A stretch of DNA of 64,000 nucleotides from Planctomycetota bacterium (GTDB lineage: Bacteria; Planctomycetota; SZUA-567): assembly GCA_020060765.1 (NCBI GenBank), contig JAGUZQ010000121.1:19565-83564 (forward strand), read 5' to 3'. Numbering within the stretch: position 1 is the stretch's first letter; the number at the start of each line of letters is the position of its first letter. Under the pieces are notes generated by a model. That model was not told the DNA's origin. It ran no database searches and worked only from the letters and a program-made list of their open reading frames with translations. A program made the translations under genes and the position numbers. Of this stretch, positions 8,503 to 17,906 are shown one piece after another.

Positions 8503-9010
8503 GCGGAAATTGAAAATATCTTGTCGCCGCCGCCGCGGCTGCATACGATAGGTGAACCGCCAGCGTGCGCCGTTCGCTTACCAAAGTGGGTGCATAGCAC
8601 TGTTCCCAGGAGAACGGTAAACGAATAATAATTCTTCCCCTTGCAGGGGAGGTTAGTCCCTTAACGTTTCGGAGCAGCAAATAAAAACAAGATTATCATG
8701 CGGCTTGCGCCATAAGTTGTTGTGTGGACATGCCCAGCAGGACAGTGAGAGAGATACCGGAAAGCGAAACCACGAGGCGGGGAAGACGTCTACCCGTGCC
8801 TGTTTGTAATCGTAAAGTATTTCCTTGCGTGCGGATTCCGATCTCCGCGCAATTTGCGAAGTCGGCACTTGGCACAAACACAGGCTCGGCGCAGGTTGAC
8901 GTGGCAGAAAATATGCGCCCGTGCTGCCGAGACTAACCTGTAGTCGCGGCAAACCTGTAATCCCCCCCTATAACCAAAGGGGAAACTGGTAATGGAGCAA
9001 GCGTCAAGCA
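8503..9010. other. Gene-poor stretch between divergent genes
   Basis: No convincing gene is visible in these 508 bp. A half copy of the CCCCTTGCAGGGGAGGTTAG repeat family lies at 8631-8656. The right end holds the upstream region of the VWA gene. Short open frames on the minus strand (61-75 codons) have no ribosome binding site and no recognisable sequence. Confidence 0.5.
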
Positions 9011-11458
9011 ATGTCAACTATGGTCGGTAAGATTATTTCCTTTGCCAGATTGCGCGCCAGACTAACCCGGCGTCTGCCTTCCGTTCTCTATACTTCGGGA
9101 ACGATTCTGCTGCTGCTGGCGGCGATCATTCCCGCCCGACCCGCACCGAAACAAGAACTGCTGATTCTCCGCGACGTTTCCGCCAGTATGCCTGCGTCAG
9201 TTGAGACTCCCGATTTTCTCTCATCCTTGAAAGCATCTGCCGACCATGTGGAGGAAATTCTTTTTGCCGGGCAGGCGCGCCGTGCGCAACTTGGCGAAAC
9301 CGACGCCTCTTTACTCGAACCAGATAAAAGTGATTACGCCTCCGCGCTGGCTTTCGCTGATTCGCTGCCACGCCACGGGGAGGTACGCAGGCGCATTTTG
9401 CTGATTGGCGACGGCAGGGAAAACGTGGGCGACATGATAGCGACCGCGCGCGGTCTGGCTGGCTCCGTTTTAGTAGAAGCGCTTCCGGTCGGAAGCCAAC
9501 CCGCGCCAGACGCCAGAATAGTTTCTTTTACCCTTCCCGGCGTTGTCGCGTCAGGAAAGATTTTCAATGCGGAAATATTTCTGACCGGCAGCGCGCCGGT
9601 GTCGGCAAAAATATTTATCAAAACCCAGAGGGGAGAACTTCTGGCAGAGACAGAGGCTATCATTTCACCCGCTGGCGTGCAAATAAATCTGCCCCTGACT
9701 TTGCGCGAACCGGGTTTGATAAAAGTGTTGGCGGAAGTCGCGTTGGCGGGAGATATAATCCCCGCTAACGATCTTGCTGAAACCGCGACGCTGGTCAAAT
9801 CCGCGCCTGCGCTTTTATGGCTGGGCAGAAATCCTCCGTCTTTCGCGCCGGAGAATATCACTGTCATCCCGCCCGGCGAAATCACGCCGGACAAATTGCG
9901 CAAATTTTCCTGCCTGGTGCTGGACGATGTTTCCGCTACCGATTTGCCGCAGGGAAGCGGCAAAGCGATTTTGGACGCGGTCTCCGCCGGGGTCGGTCTG
10001 CTGGCGGTGGGAGGGAAAAACTCGCTGGGCGCGGGCGGCTATGACCAAGCTGCGCTGCCAGACACGCCGCTGGCCGACTTGCTGCCGGTGCGGATGAATC
10101 CAACCGACAGTCTCGCGCTGGCAGTTTTGCTGGACAGTTCCGGCAGCATGGAGGAAAACGTTTCCGGCGGCAGCAAGCTGTCCCTGGCCGCTTCCGCGAT
10201 TCTCGCCCTGTGGGAAAAACTGCTCCCCGGCGACAAGGCCAGCCTGCTGACTTTTGCCGAAGATTCGCGGGTGTTGTTGCCGCTGATTGATATCGAGGAA
10301 AAAAACGATCCCGCGCAGGTTGCGCGTTTGCGTGAAGCCTTGTTCGGTTTGCGCGCGCGCGGCGGCACCAAATTGTTCGGCGGTCTGGAACTGGCGCTGC
10401 ATGAACTAGCTTTCGCCAGCGCCAGACGCAAACACCTGATCGTCATTACCGACGGCGACACGATGGAAAAAGACGCCGACGAATTGCTGCGGAAATTCTC
10501 CCAATCGTTCCCCGCCGCCGACACCGGCATATCTATTATTGCCGTGGGCGATGATCCGCAGAAGGAATTGCTTTCAGCTCTCGCCGCGTTGGGAAAGGGC
10601 AAACCTGTCTGGGCGCACGACCGGTTGCTGTCGCTGCCGGAAATTCTGGATCAGTCTCTGCGCGAGCACCGGGAATATCTTCGCGCAGACGGCGCGGTCG
10701 GCAAGATCGGCAGACACGAAATCACGCGGAATTTTAAAGCGCAAGATTTTCCTCCCTTGCAAAATTATCTCGCGGTCGGCCCGGCCTACACTAAACGCGG
10801 CGCGACTGTCCTTCTCGCCAACCGCCACGACGAACCGCTTGCCGCCGCCTGGCGACTGGGACTGGGCAGGGTCGCGGTCACCGCCGGATCTCCCTGGGCA
10901 GACTGGCAGTGGGATAAAAATCTTTCCCGCGACTTTCTCACCCGGCTGCTGTCCTGGTGCGAGGGAGAGACAGAAAAAAAATACCACGTCTCCATCTCGC
11001 CGACCGCCAGCAACCTGCAACTCACTCTAGCCGTCGACAAAGACATTTCCACGCCCGCCGAATATCTCGCGCGCATCGTTGAACCGCTCCGGGAAGACGC
11101 GCCGATTTTCCCATTGTTTCCGCTGGAGCCTAACCTGTGGCGCGGCACCTGTCCCCTGCCCGCGCCGGGGCTGCATCGGATTGACCTGATCGACCGTAAC
11201 TCCGGCGACGTGCTGGCCGCGTTTCCCTTTTCCCCGCGGCGGAATTCCGAGTTGACCCGCTTCGGCGTTGACGGTTCGGCGCTGTTCCGCCTCGTCACCG
11301 CCACCGGCGGCTCGCTTATTTATTCCGCCGCGAATCTCGCGCGCTGGGAAGACGTGCCGGTCAGCGGCACCGCGCCCGCAGGCAACACCCCCGCCGTTTT
11401 GCTGCTCGCGGGAATCGCCTTTATCCTCGCCGGGCTGGCTGTCGCTGCGCTGCGTTAA
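9011..11458 (+). CDS. Membrane-anchored VWA-domain protein with GATase1-like region
   Basis: An 815-residue membrane protein. An N-terminal hydrophobic helix (about 24-42, TSGTILLLLAAIIPARP) precedes a degenerate VWA-like segment (LLILRDVSASMPA). The centre (ALLWLGRNPPS to LLPVRM) resembles the glutamine-amidotransferase-like fold seen in this protein class. A full VWA domain at about 370-560 has the MIDAS motif LLDSSGSMEE and ITDGD. A C-terminal helix (LLLAGIAFILAGLAVAAL) ends the protein. Such proteins resemble the membrane partners of BatA/MoxR-type systems, but no MoxR ATPase is nearby. GGAG lies 14 nt before the ATG, and an ATG three codons on is an alternative start. Its stop overlaps the convergent glutaredoxin-like gene by 4 bp. 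Confidence 0.8.
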   Translation: MSTMVGKIISFARLRARLTRRLPSVLYTSGTILLLLAAIIPARPAPKQELLILRDVSASMPASVETPDFLSSLKASADHVEEILFAGQARRAQLGETDASLLEPDKSDYASALAFADSLPRHGEVRRRILLIGDGRENVGDMIATARGLAGSVLVEALPVGSQPAPDARIVSFTLPGVVASGKIFNAEIFLTGSAPVSAKIFIKTQRGELLAETEAIISPAGVQINLPLTLREPGLIKVLAEVALAGDIIPANDLAETATLVKSAPALLWLGRNPPSFAPENITVIPPGEITPDKLRKFSCLVLDDVSATDLPQGSGKAILDAVSAGVGLLAVGGKNSLGAGGYDQAALPDTPLADLLPVRMNPTDSLALAVLLDSSGSMEENVSGGSKLSLAASAILALWEKLLPGDKASLLTFAEDSRVLLPLIDIEEKNDPAQVARLREALFGLRARGGTKLFGGLELALHELAFASARRKHLIVITDGDTMEKDADELLRKFSQSFPAADTGISIIAVGDDPQKELLSALAALGKGKPVWAHDRLLSLPEILDQSLREHREYLRADGAVGKIGRHEITRNFKAQDFPPLQNYLAVGPAYTKRGATVLLANRHDEPLAAAWRLGLGRVAVTAGSPWADWQWDKNLSRDFLTRLLSWCEGETEKKYHVSISPTASNLQLTLAVDKDISTPAEYLARIVEPLREDAPIFPLFPLEPNLWRGTCPLPAPGLHRIDLIDRNSGDVLAAFPFSPRRNSELTRFGVDGSALFRLVTATGGSLIYSAANLARWEDVPVSGTAPAGNTPAVLLLAGIAFILAGLAVAALR

Positions 11459-11691
11459 GCCGCCGCCACTCCCGCCAGGATTTCGCGCGGATTTACAAAC
11501 TGGCCGTCCACCATCACCAGCGGCAACTGCATATCCTGCATTGCCAGCTGCACCATCGCCTGCTCGTTGCGGTCTTCGCCGGAAAGCAGAGCCGTGACCG
11601 GGCTTTCCTCGTAACCCTCGCCGGTGAAATGCTGCTTGACCTTCTCGCACATCGCACACCCCGCCTGCGTCCAGATTTTCACGTTGCGCAT
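11455..11691 (-). CDS. Glutaredoxin-like thiol-redox protein
   Basis: A 78-residue single-domain protein of thioredoxin fold. It begins VKIWTQAGCAMCEKVKQHF, giving the redox motif CAMC at residues 12-15. LPLVMVDGQFV supplies the cis-Pro glutathione-side loop of glutaredoxins, and a final helix completes the fold. The length is typical of small bacterial glutaredoxins. It would reduce disulfides or mixed disulfides in the cytoplasm. It stands alone on the minus strand, sharing a 4-bp overlap of stop codons with the convergent VWA gene. The two stops lie in the palindrome TTAA. Confidence 0.85.
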   Translation of the reverse strand: MRNVKIWTQAGCAMCEKVKQHFTGEGYEESPVTALLSGEDRNEQAMVQLAMQDMQLPLVMVDGQFVNPREILAGVAAA

Positions 11692-12080
11692 GATTCTTCC
11701 TCCGTCAGCCGATCAAATTTCCCTCATACTATCACTATCGACAAAACCAGAGGTTTCTTTCAGGAAAAACGCTACCTATAGCCAATTTTATTCGCAAACA
11801 CCATATATATAGTGCCAGCGGCTTGACCCGGTAGATACAAAATAGTTTTCTAACTTTTCCCGGTAAAGGCGTTTTCAGTCTCCAGTTTACAGTCTCCAGT
11901 CTCCAGTTTTTTTGTACAAGTCCGCCCCGTATAATCCGAAAACCTAATCCCCGTCTGTTCAAAATACGCTTACGAAAAAAACACTGGAGACTGTCAACTG
12001 GAGACTGGAGACTTGCCTTCCCCCCGCAAACTAACGCAAATCGCCCCGCGCACACCGCGTCAACTTTCTCCGGAAATGAC
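11692..12080. repeat. Intergenic stretch with inverted CTGGAGACTG repeats
   Basis: No gene is visible. Two arms made of tandem CAGTCTCCAGTTTA-type units face each other, the left at 11873-11910 and the right at 11974-12014 in reverse orientation. The same unit recurs at 24575-24682, 26937-26952 and 52173-52207, so this is a dispersed inverted-repeat family of this genome. It has no coding capacity and could be a MITE-like element. Confidence 0.65.
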
Positions 12081-12136
12081 AAAAAACAAAAACCCCTGTC
12101 CGTTTTTCCCTTACTTTCGGGAAAACGTCAGGGGGC
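12081..12136 (-). terminator. Intrinsic terminator after flaG
   Basis: On the minus strand an imperfect long stem pairs CCCCTGACGTTTTCCC with GGGAAAAACGGACAGGGG, and is followed by TTTTTGTTTTTT. It starts about 20 bp past the flaG stop. Confidence 0.85.
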
Positions 12137-12156
12137 TTTTTCTCTGCCTTGGCGCC

Positions 12157-12549
12157 TCAGACTTCGGTGTCCAGGAACATGCCGATAACTTCGTTCAGGC
12201 GCGCCATGTGTTCAAGCATATCCTCCGAGGGGATGGTGCGCACCACCTCGTGGGTTTTCTTGTCGATGATCTGCGCGTAAACCTGGCCGCTGTCTTCGTG
12301 TACCTTGAAGCGGATATCCTTGTTGAAGGATTCCATCACCTGGTTGAGCTGCTCGCTGGCCTTGGCGGTCTTTTCGACCTGCTTGGCGTATTCCTGCTTT
12401 TCCAGCTTCGCCTGCTCATTTACCTGCGCGGCCTTGATTTCCACCGGTTTGATTTCCGGGCGGATTTCCTGCCGCTCTACCTTGGGGGTTCTCTCCACCA
12501 GCGGCGCGATCTGCCGCAGGTTGGAACCGCTTGTCATTTCCGTAGCCAT
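12157..12549 (-). CDS. flaG: FlaG-family flagellar protein
   Basis: A 130-residue protein starting at the ATG at 12549, which has a strong GGAGGG seven bases upstream. The N-terminal 80 residues are charged and partly coiled-coil (Glu/Lys/Gln-rich). The C-terminal 55 residues carry the FlaG core: KDIRFKVHEDSGQVYAQIID, then TIPSEDMLEHMARL and a hydrophobic end (GMFLDTEV). FlaG proteins are small factors linked to filament length and flagellin handling and usually sit next to flagellin genes, as here (large flagellin upstream at 12980-15463). A terminator lies between the two, so flaG probably has its own promoter. Confidence 0.85.
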   Translation of the reverse strand: MATEMTSGSNLRQIAPLVERTPKVERQEIRPEIKPVEIKAAQVNEQAKLEKQEYAKQVEKTAKASEQLNQVMESFNKDIRFKVHEDSGQVYAQIIDKKTHEVVRTIPSEDMLEHMARLNEVIGMFLDTEV

Positions 12550-12921
12550 CTTATTCCCTCCTTGGGGTGCTTGCAGCACACGCATACTTCGCAAGCATTT
12601 TCGATACTTTTTCCTTTCCGCCGCGTCTTCGCCGCGGGATGAGGGCTTGCGAAGTATTTTACCTGTGCATAACCAGTCGCATCCGTGCGAATGATTTTTC
12701 CATTTTCACCTTCGTGCTCTTCGTGTCCTTCGTGGTGCAATAAAGGATTTTTCGCACAATACCGGAAACACAAAATCCCTCCCCTATCAGGGGAGGTTAG
12801 GAGGGGTCACTCACCCCCTCTAACTCCCCCTAAGAGGGGGAGAACTATCGATTAAAAAAACTCAGTAACTCAGCAACTCCAACTTATCCCCGCCGCTTCC
12901 GATTAAATCCCGGCGGAGACT
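12550..12921. repeat. Intergenic stretch between flagellin and flaG holding three repeat types
   Basis: No gene is visible. It holds a pair of facing copies of CATACTTCGCAAGC near 12582-12660. A copy of the widespread CTTCGTGTCCTTCGTGG motif lies near 12715-12740. A composite inverted element built on CTCCCC...GGGGAGGTTAG and TAACTCCCCC...GGGGGAG spans 12776-12846. The flaG promoter must lie here, but no clear sigma-28 or sigma-70 match was found. Confidence 0.55.
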
Positions 12922-12969
12922 AAAAAAAATCCGTTTGGCAGGCGACCCGAAGGCCGCCCGCCAAACCGG
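12922..12969 (-). terminator. Intrinsic terminator after the large flagellin
   Basis: The minus strand forms a G+C-rich stem (CCGGTTTGGCGGGCG with CGCCTGCCAAACGG) around a short loop containing CTTCGG. It is followed by ATTTTTTTT, and it begins about 10 bp past the flagellin stop. Confidence 0.9.
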
Positions 12970-12979
12970 AGGTTAATCA

Positions 12980-15463
12980 TCAGCCCAGGAGCTTCAGCAC
13001 GTTCTGGGACTGCGCATTGGCCTGCGCGAGCATGGAGGTAGAGGCGTTGATCAGCACCTGGTTCTTGGTGAACTCGGTGGTCTCGACCGCCATGTCGGCG
13101 TCGCGGATCGAAGATTCGGTTTTCGCGATGTTTTCGATAGCGACCGACAGGCTGTTGGCGTTGGTCTGCAACATGTTCGACTGCGTCGCGCCGATACGCG
13201 CGCGGAGGTTGGACACGTCCTGGATCGCCTGGTCGATAATTTCCAAAGCCTTGACCGGGTCGAGCGCGAGGCTGGCGTAACCACCGCCCAGCATGTCCTG
13301 CATCGACAGCATCTTGGTTTCTATAGCGCCGGTGCCGTCGAAGTCGTCGGTAAACTTGACCTTGCCGAGATTGGCTACAGCCATGGACTGGATGCTGTAG
13401 ACAGTGCGTTCCTGGTCGCCAGCGCCTTCGCCCAACTGGAACTGCATACCGCCTTCAAACTGATCCAAGATTTCCGAGGTGTTGTGCATGGCTTTGGTCG
13501 CCTGGCTGTTGACACCATTTGCGAGTTGTCCGGCGCGGGAAGCTACAGCGCCATCGTTATATCCAGCAACCGCAATAGTGGTCTTGCCCAATTCGCCTTC
13601 GTTGAAGACAAATTTTGCGTTAATATCCTGGGTGGAAAGCAGGGATTCAATGCCGTCAAGCTCAAGTTCCAAACCGTTGATCGTAACAGTGGCGTTCTGG
13701 CCATATTCGTTGGCTTCCGCGCCGGTGATACCCGCATCCAGCAAAGTGCCACTGGAGTCAGCCCATAAAGCGCCTTCGTGCGCCTGTACCTTGACATATT
13801 CCTCTTCACCATATTCGCTGGAATACAGTCTGACGCCGAGATTGTCAAACGCAAGAGTACCAGTAATATCTCCAGCACCAACCGAGTCGTCGCCAGCTCC
13901 CGCACCGACAGCAGTACCGTCATGGTTCAAGGTCATGAACAGCCCGGAATTGTTCTGCTCGACCAGTTGGAATACGGTATTGTCGCTACCGCCACTGTCA
14001 TCAAGATCGACGCCAGTAGCCTTTGCGACCAAGCTGTCCTGGGTCATGTTGGCATCTTTGAATACTTCGATAGTCTTGGCACCAGCCGCACCACTAAACT
14101 TGAAATAAAGATTACCGTTGGCATCAGTATTTTCGCCCAGACGTACCCCGGAAATGACATTACCAGCGTCATTCGTGAGGATGCTAACAGCAGCCAGATC
14201 CGCCATACCGGTGGTGTCAACACCCGTGTCATTGAATTCCAACGCACCACCACCCGCGCCTGTGTCAATAATTGTAATATCGCCAGCCGTGGCAACACCT
14301 GTAGTGGTAGTGACTACCAATGCTCCAAGACCGGAGCTGTTTGTGGCGGTAAAAGCGCCGCCATCGGTTCCACGGCCTACTTCAACTTCCATGGCCTTAT
14401 CTTTGTATGCGGTATAGTCAGTTGCGCTAGTCCATTTCAGATACAGACGTCCGTCGCCGTCAGTATTCTTGCCAGACACGGCGCCGGTTACAGCAGTGGT
14501 TGTCAACATGACTGCGGCTGAACCATATAGATTACCATTTGAATCCAGTTGGTAAGCTGTCTGCTCGCCTGTTCCGCGCAAGGCAATGCCAGCGCCAGTA
14601 CCGTTTGCCACTTTGTCAGCGGCCTGTGTAGTACCAGAAACTGTGCTGTCAAAAATAAGCTGCGCACCGACGCCAGTTGAATCAGCCAAGTTGTTGATTG
14701 TTGCCGCAACTTCACCGAGGTGAGTGCCGTTACCGAAGCTAAAGGTACGTGAACCTTTGACACCAGTAATAGTAAAGCGCTGATCCTGTGACAATGTTTT
14801 GCCAGTTGCGTCAATATCAGTACCAGTCACGCCGCTTTCCGCTTCGAAATAAGCGCGCTTGGCCATCTTGGTTTCGACCGCAGTAGTTTCATTACTGTCT
14901 GTCGCACCAGCAAAGGAGAGGTTGATCGAATAGCCGTCGCGCTTGAAAATCTGGTCGATCCGGGTCAGGCCGGTGTCAAGCAGGCTGGTGTCTGTCGACT
15001 TGTCGGCAACCACGGTACGCGTGGAAGTCAGGCTCTTGTTGCCGTTAAGCAGGAACTGGTCGCTGTACTTGGTGGTGTTGGCGATGCGGTCGATAGTCTG
15101 AATCGCGCTGTCGACTTCGCTCTGGTCGGCTGCGACCTGGATGGGAGAAGTGATGCCGCTGTTAGCCGCGTGCAGGGCCAGCGCGCGCATCTTTTTCAGG
15201 ATTTCGTTCATTTCGTTCAACGCGCCTTCGGCGATACCCAGCACGTTCATCGCTTCCGAAGTGTTCTTGACCGCGCGCTGAAGACCCGCGTTCTGCGCCC
15301 TGAGCTGTTCGGAAATGACCAGGTCGGCCGGGCCGTCTTGGCCGGTGTTGATGCGATAGCCGCTGGACAGCTTTTCCAGGCTCTTGCTGAGACCGCGGTT
15401 GTTGATGGTGAGATTGCGTTGCGTGTTGATAGCGCTGATATTGTTGGTAATAGACATAGACAT
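12980..15463 (-). CDS. Large flagellin with extended variable domain
   Basis: An 827-residue flagellin. The N-terminal D0/D1 coiled coil (SITNNISAINTQRNLTINNRGLSKSLEKLSSGYRIN) and the C-terminal D1/D0 helices (ETTEFTKNQVLINASTSMLAQANAQSQNVLKLLG) are canonical. Between them lie about 500 residues of Gly/Thr/Ala/Asp-rich variable sequence with repeated short segments such as DANGNLYFKF, DGDGRLYLKW and DSNGNLYGSA. This would form surface-exposed outer domains. Typical flagellins are 270-550 residues. The start at 15463 has GGAGGAATTCACC before it; an ATG two codons on is an alternative. Sigma-28 promoter and structured leader lie upstream, and flaG lies downstream. Confidence 0.95.
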   Translation of the reverse strand: MSMSITNNISAINTQRNLTINNRGLSKSLEKLSSGYRINTGQDGPADLVISEQLRAQNAGLQRAVKNTSEAMNVLGIAEGALNEMNEILKKMRALALHAANSGITSPIQVAADQSEVDSAIQTIDRIANTTKYSDQFLLNGNKSLTSTRTVVADKSTDTSLLDTGLTRIDQIFKRDGYSINLSFAGATDSNETTAVETKMAKRAYFEAESGVTGTDIDATGKTLSQDQRFTITGVKGSRTFSFGNGTHLGEVAATINNLADSTGVGAQLIFDSTVSGTTQAADKVANGTGAGIALRGTGEQTAYQLDSNGNLYGSAAVMLTTTAVTGAVSGKNTDGDGRLYLKWTSATDYTAYKDKAMEVEVGRGTDGGAFTATNSSGLGALVVTTTTGVATAGDITIIDTGAGGGALEFNDTGVDTTGMADLAAVSILTNDAGNVISGVRLGENTDANGNLYFKFSGAAGAKTIEVFKDANMTQDSLVAKATGVDLDDSGGSDNTVFQLVEQNNSGLFMTLNHDGTAVGAGAGDDSVGAGDITGTLAFDNLGVRLYSSEYGEEEYVKVQAHEGALWADSSGTLLDAGITGAEANEYGQNATVTINGLELELDGIESLLSTQDINAKFVFNEGELGKTTIAVAGYNDGAVASRAGQLANGVNSQATKAMHNTSEILDQFEGGMQFQLGEGAGDQERTVYSIQSMAVANLGKVKFTDDFDGTGAIETKMLSMQDMLGGGYASLALDPVKALEIIDQAIQDVSNLRARIGATQSNMLQTNANSLSVAIENIAKTESSIRDADMAVETTEFTKNQVLINASTSMLAQANAQSQNVLKLLG

Positions 15464-15692
15464 GGTGAATTCCTCCGTGAATTCTGTTCTTCCGTGAATG
15501 TGGCAGCTTCCTTGCCGCCGTAGTCCCTTTTCGCATCCTTGCCCGGCAGAGACTTAAACCGTTCCGGCCGCTTTACGGCGCAACCGGCAAAACCGTCATT
15601 TTCCCATAGGCCCTTTTTCCTCCGCGCTTCCCCGTCAAAGTATAAATACGCCCACACTTGAAATCTCTAATCGCTTTCCCGCGATACTAGTC
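15464..15692 (-). promoter_or_regulatory. Structured leader of the large flagellin (GGA-loop hairpin)
   Basis: About 230 nt separate the predicted transcription start from the ATG. At 15502-15519 the minus strand forms the hairpin GGCGGC-AAGGAA-GCTGCC with GGA in the loop. Almost the same hairpin (loop AAGGGAA) lies in the second flagellin leader at 60571-60589. Two TTCACGGA boxes lie at 15474-15481 and 15491-15498, the first overlapping the ribosome binding site. Further upstream is CAAGGATG. This matches the layout of CsrA-controlled flagellin leaders; CsrA binding is inferred. Confidence 0.6.
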
Positions 15693-15698
15693 ACTACA

Positions 15699-15727
15699 TA
15701 TCTTCGGCATCCCCCGCCGGGACTTTA
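15699..15727 (-). promoter_or_regulatory. Sigma-28 (FliA/SigD)-like promoter of the large flagellin
   Basis: The minus strand reads TAAAGTCC, an 11-nt spacer, then GCCGAAGATA, close to TAAAGTTT-N11-GCCGATAA. The spacing matches the promoter at 8474-8502 exactly. The expected start is near 15692, about 230 nt upstream of the flagellin ATG. Confidence 0.7.
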
Positions 15728-16289
15728 GATATTTTTTTGCGGCAGGGGGAAATTCCTTCACCTATCCCATCCAGGCTTTCGCTTTACCTAACCCAACCAG
15801 GCAGATGGTGCGTGCCGCACGGGCATACTTCGCAAGCGCATCCGCTTGCAACAAACTTCCTCGCTCCCGATGGTCGCGGCTTTACCTAACCCATCCAGGC
15901 AGATGCGTGGGAGCAACCGGAGGCGATGCTGATATCGCTGCGGTTTAAGCGATATTTAGCATCGTCGGAGGGCGCGACTACGCAGATGCCGGTCGGATAA
16001 TTATATGCTAAAAAGCTACCGTTTGGGAATATTTGCGAACGAAGGGAGCGCGAAAGTTTTGTGCGGGTGAAGACGCGTGCGAAGACAGTCAGCGGCGACT
16101 CGCCGCCGCGACTACGCAGATGCCGGTCGGATAATTATATGCAAAAATTCCCAACAGCAAGAAACAGCGCCGCCCAACACCCCTCCCAACCAACCAGTTG
16201 GTTGGGCAAAATCCGGCAAAACTTATTCCCGTTGCGACACCATTCCCCTAAGCCTTTTGATGAAAATATGTTACATTCTCAGGGTTGCC
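15728..16289. repeat. Gene-free stretch with direct and inverted repeats
   Basis: No gene is supported. A block of about 36 bp beginning GCGACTACGCAGATGCCGG occurs twice in the same orientation (near 15974 and 16107). A short TTTACCTAACCCA-CCAGGCAGATG unit is repeated near 15783 and 15882. A near-perfect 15-bp inverted repeat (GATGCTGATATCGCT) forms a hairpin at 15923-15966. The 22-nt palindrome around CCAACCAACCAGTTGGTTGG at 16183-16206 lies just past the rsmG stop and may end its transcript, though no T-run follows. Confidence 0.55.
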
Positions 16290-17084
16290 TTATTCCGCCT
16301 TCTTATCAAATACGACGAGGCGGCGCGCCTGATTGCTGTTCGGCAGCGAATATTTGATATCTTCCGTCATTTTATAGACGCCCTTGAACTCCTGTTGCGC
16401 GTCGGTTATTTCCTGTCCGCAGTTAGGGCCTTTCATGAAAACCGCTCGCCCGCCTGGGTTTATGAAACCCTGTATCCGCCGCAACGTCGCCGGAATCACT
16501 TCCAGCGCCCGCGTCACCACACTGCCAGCCCGCAGCGGCGAATCCTCGCGCACGGATTTTCCAAATACTTGCACATTAACGAGTTGCAGTTCTTTTTTCA
16601 GTTCCTCCAGAAACTGCACCCGTTTCCCCCGGCTTTCGGCCAGAATTACCTGTAAGTCCGGTCGCAGTATAGCGATAGGCGCGCCGGGAAACCCTCCCCC
16701 ACTGCCGATATCCAAAACCGCCCCCGGCAATTCCACCAGCCGCGCCACGATGCCGCAATCTATAAAGTGTTTGAGGACAGTAGCTTCTATGCCCATGATC
16801 CGCGTCAAATCATACGCCGCGTTCCTGGCTTTCAACAGGCAATAATACTTCCAGAATTGCTCTAATTGGCGACTATCAAGCGCAAATTCATATTGTGCAA
16901 AAAGTCGGGCGAGATATTCGGGGGTTGCCGGTTCTTTCTCGTAAAACGAGTAATCCTGAGACCTTGCGGATTTTCCGACCCCTTTGCCCGCATTGCGGGA
17001 AGGGGCGAATTTGTCGCGCGCGTTGGAGGAGCCAGACAGGTTGCCCCGGCTCGCGCCCCAACTGGATGGTTTTTTCTTGGTCAT
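16290..17084 (-). CDS. rsmG: 16S rRNA (guanine527-N7)-methyltransferase RsmG
   Basis: A 264-residue Rossmann methyltransferase of the RsmG (GidB) family, which methylates N7 of G527 in 16S rRNA using SAM. The SAM-binding motif reads VLDIGSGGGFPGAPIAIL (around residue 125), and LTRIMGIEATVLKHFIDC is the conserved region just before it. ESRGKRVQFLEEL supplies the acidic residue that binds the ribose. A Ser/Lys/Arg-rich extension of about 45 residues precedes the domain. Ten bases separate it from the upstream unknown gene, so the two are co-transcribed. In many bacteria rsmG lies beside parAB and mnmG near the origin; here it stands apart, but parS sites lie 46 kb to the right. Confidence 0.92.
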   Translation of the reverse strand: MTKKKPSSWGASRGNLSGSSNARDKFAPSRNAGKGVGKSARSQDYSFYEKEPATPEYLARLFAQYEFALDSRQLEQFWKYYCLLKARNAAYDLTRIMGIEATVLKHFIDCGIVARLVELPGAVLDIGSGGGFPGAPIAILRPDLQVILAESRGKRVQFLEELKKELQLVNVQVFGKSVREDSPLRAGSVVTRALEVIPATLRRIQGFINPGGRAVFMKGPNCGQEITDAQQEFKGVYKMTEDIKYSLPNSNQARRLVVFDKKAE

Positions 17085-17094
17085 GGTTCGCTTT

Positions 17095-17685
17095 CTAACT
17101 TTCGGTCAGCACGGCATATAGGAGAAGATAGCGCAGTTCCCGCGCCCAGTCGGACAAGCCGGTGGGTTGCAGATAGTTTTCCGTCACTTTCGCCAGTTCG
17201 CCGCAGGTGTCGAGAAATTCATTGTATGGCAGCTCGTCCAGCGCGCGTTTCGTATACAGCGGCACCACTTTGGCCGCCGCCTTGGTAAAGGCGGTGTTGC
17301 GCAGGACGAAACGCATTGGCCGGTACACGCACAGGATTTCGCTGATAGTGACGACGCCGGTCTGGCCGATTTTCGCGGCGCGATATTTTTCTTCAAAACC
17401 GCCCTGCGTCTCCAATAATTTCAGCAACGATTCCACCACTTTTTCCGCCTCGTTCACACGCCCGAGGTTGGTGATCCGGATCGGGCAATGCGGCACGTTC
17501 AACGCCTTCAGCCGGGCGTAAACCTCGTGCGGGGGAATGGCGCGCAGATTTTCCGGCGCGAGCAGTTCCCGCGCCTGCGCGTGCAGTTCGCCGACCCAGG
17601 CAAACCTGGTTTCTATTTCTTCCCGCTTCGGTTCGACGCCGAAACGGTTTTGCAGAAATTTCAAAAAGTCGTCGCTCCATTTCAT
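17095..17685 (-). CDS. Unknown protein, upstream of rsmG
   Basis: A 196-residue soluble protein I do not recognise. It is predicted mostly helical, without signal peptide or membrane segment. Two helical regions flank a more conserved-looking centre around TGVVTISEILCVYRPMRFVLRNTAF. Cys residues are few. The start at 17685 has AGGA eight bases before it. Ten bases separate it from rsmG, which makes a two-gene operon likely. No catalytic motif can be named, and any link to ribosome modification rests only on position. Confidence 0.65.
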   Translation of the reverse strand: MKWSDDFLKFLQNRFGVEPKREEIETRFAWVGELHAQARELLAPENLRAIPPHEVYARLKALNVPHCPIRITNLGRVNEAEKVVESLLKLLETQGGFEEKYRAAKIGQTGVVTISEILCVYRPMRFVLRNTAFTKAAAKVVPLYTKRALDELPYNEFLDTCGELAKVTENYLQPTGLSDWARELRYLLLYAVLTES

Positions 17686-17784
17686 CGCGCAAATCCTATT
17701 ATTAGCTAAGGACTCGATTAAAAATAACTTATCAATTATTCAACGTTGACCGAATAGCAACAATCGCACGAAACACCGAAAAAT

Positions 17785-17880
17785 ATTCGTCCGTCATTCC
17801 CGCGCAGGCGGGAATCCAGTGGGGAAACCGTACGCAACACCTCCTGGATTCCCGCCTGCGCGGGAATGACGATTCGTAAG
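17785..17880. repeat. MITE-like inverted repeat (ATTCCCGC-type), copy 1
   Basis: Facing arms GTCATTCCCGCGCAGGCGG (17793 onward) and its complement ending at 17870 flank a core containing AAACCGTACGCAACACC. The same arms and the same core, in opposite orientation, occur at 46660-46755. Arms alone occur at 20141-20345, with a different insert between them, and a single arm near 52310-52340. The arms resemble the ATTCCC...GGGAAT core of Neisseria dRS3 repeats. It is a dispersed short mobile-like element. Confidence 0.8.
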
Positions 17881-17906
17881 TTTCATTGTTAAAATCTAAG
17901 GTTTTT

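Noticed and set aside
8696..9017. Two minus-strand frames of 61 and 75 codons before the VWA gene
   Set aside because: No ribosome binding site, no coherent composition and no homology that I can recognise.
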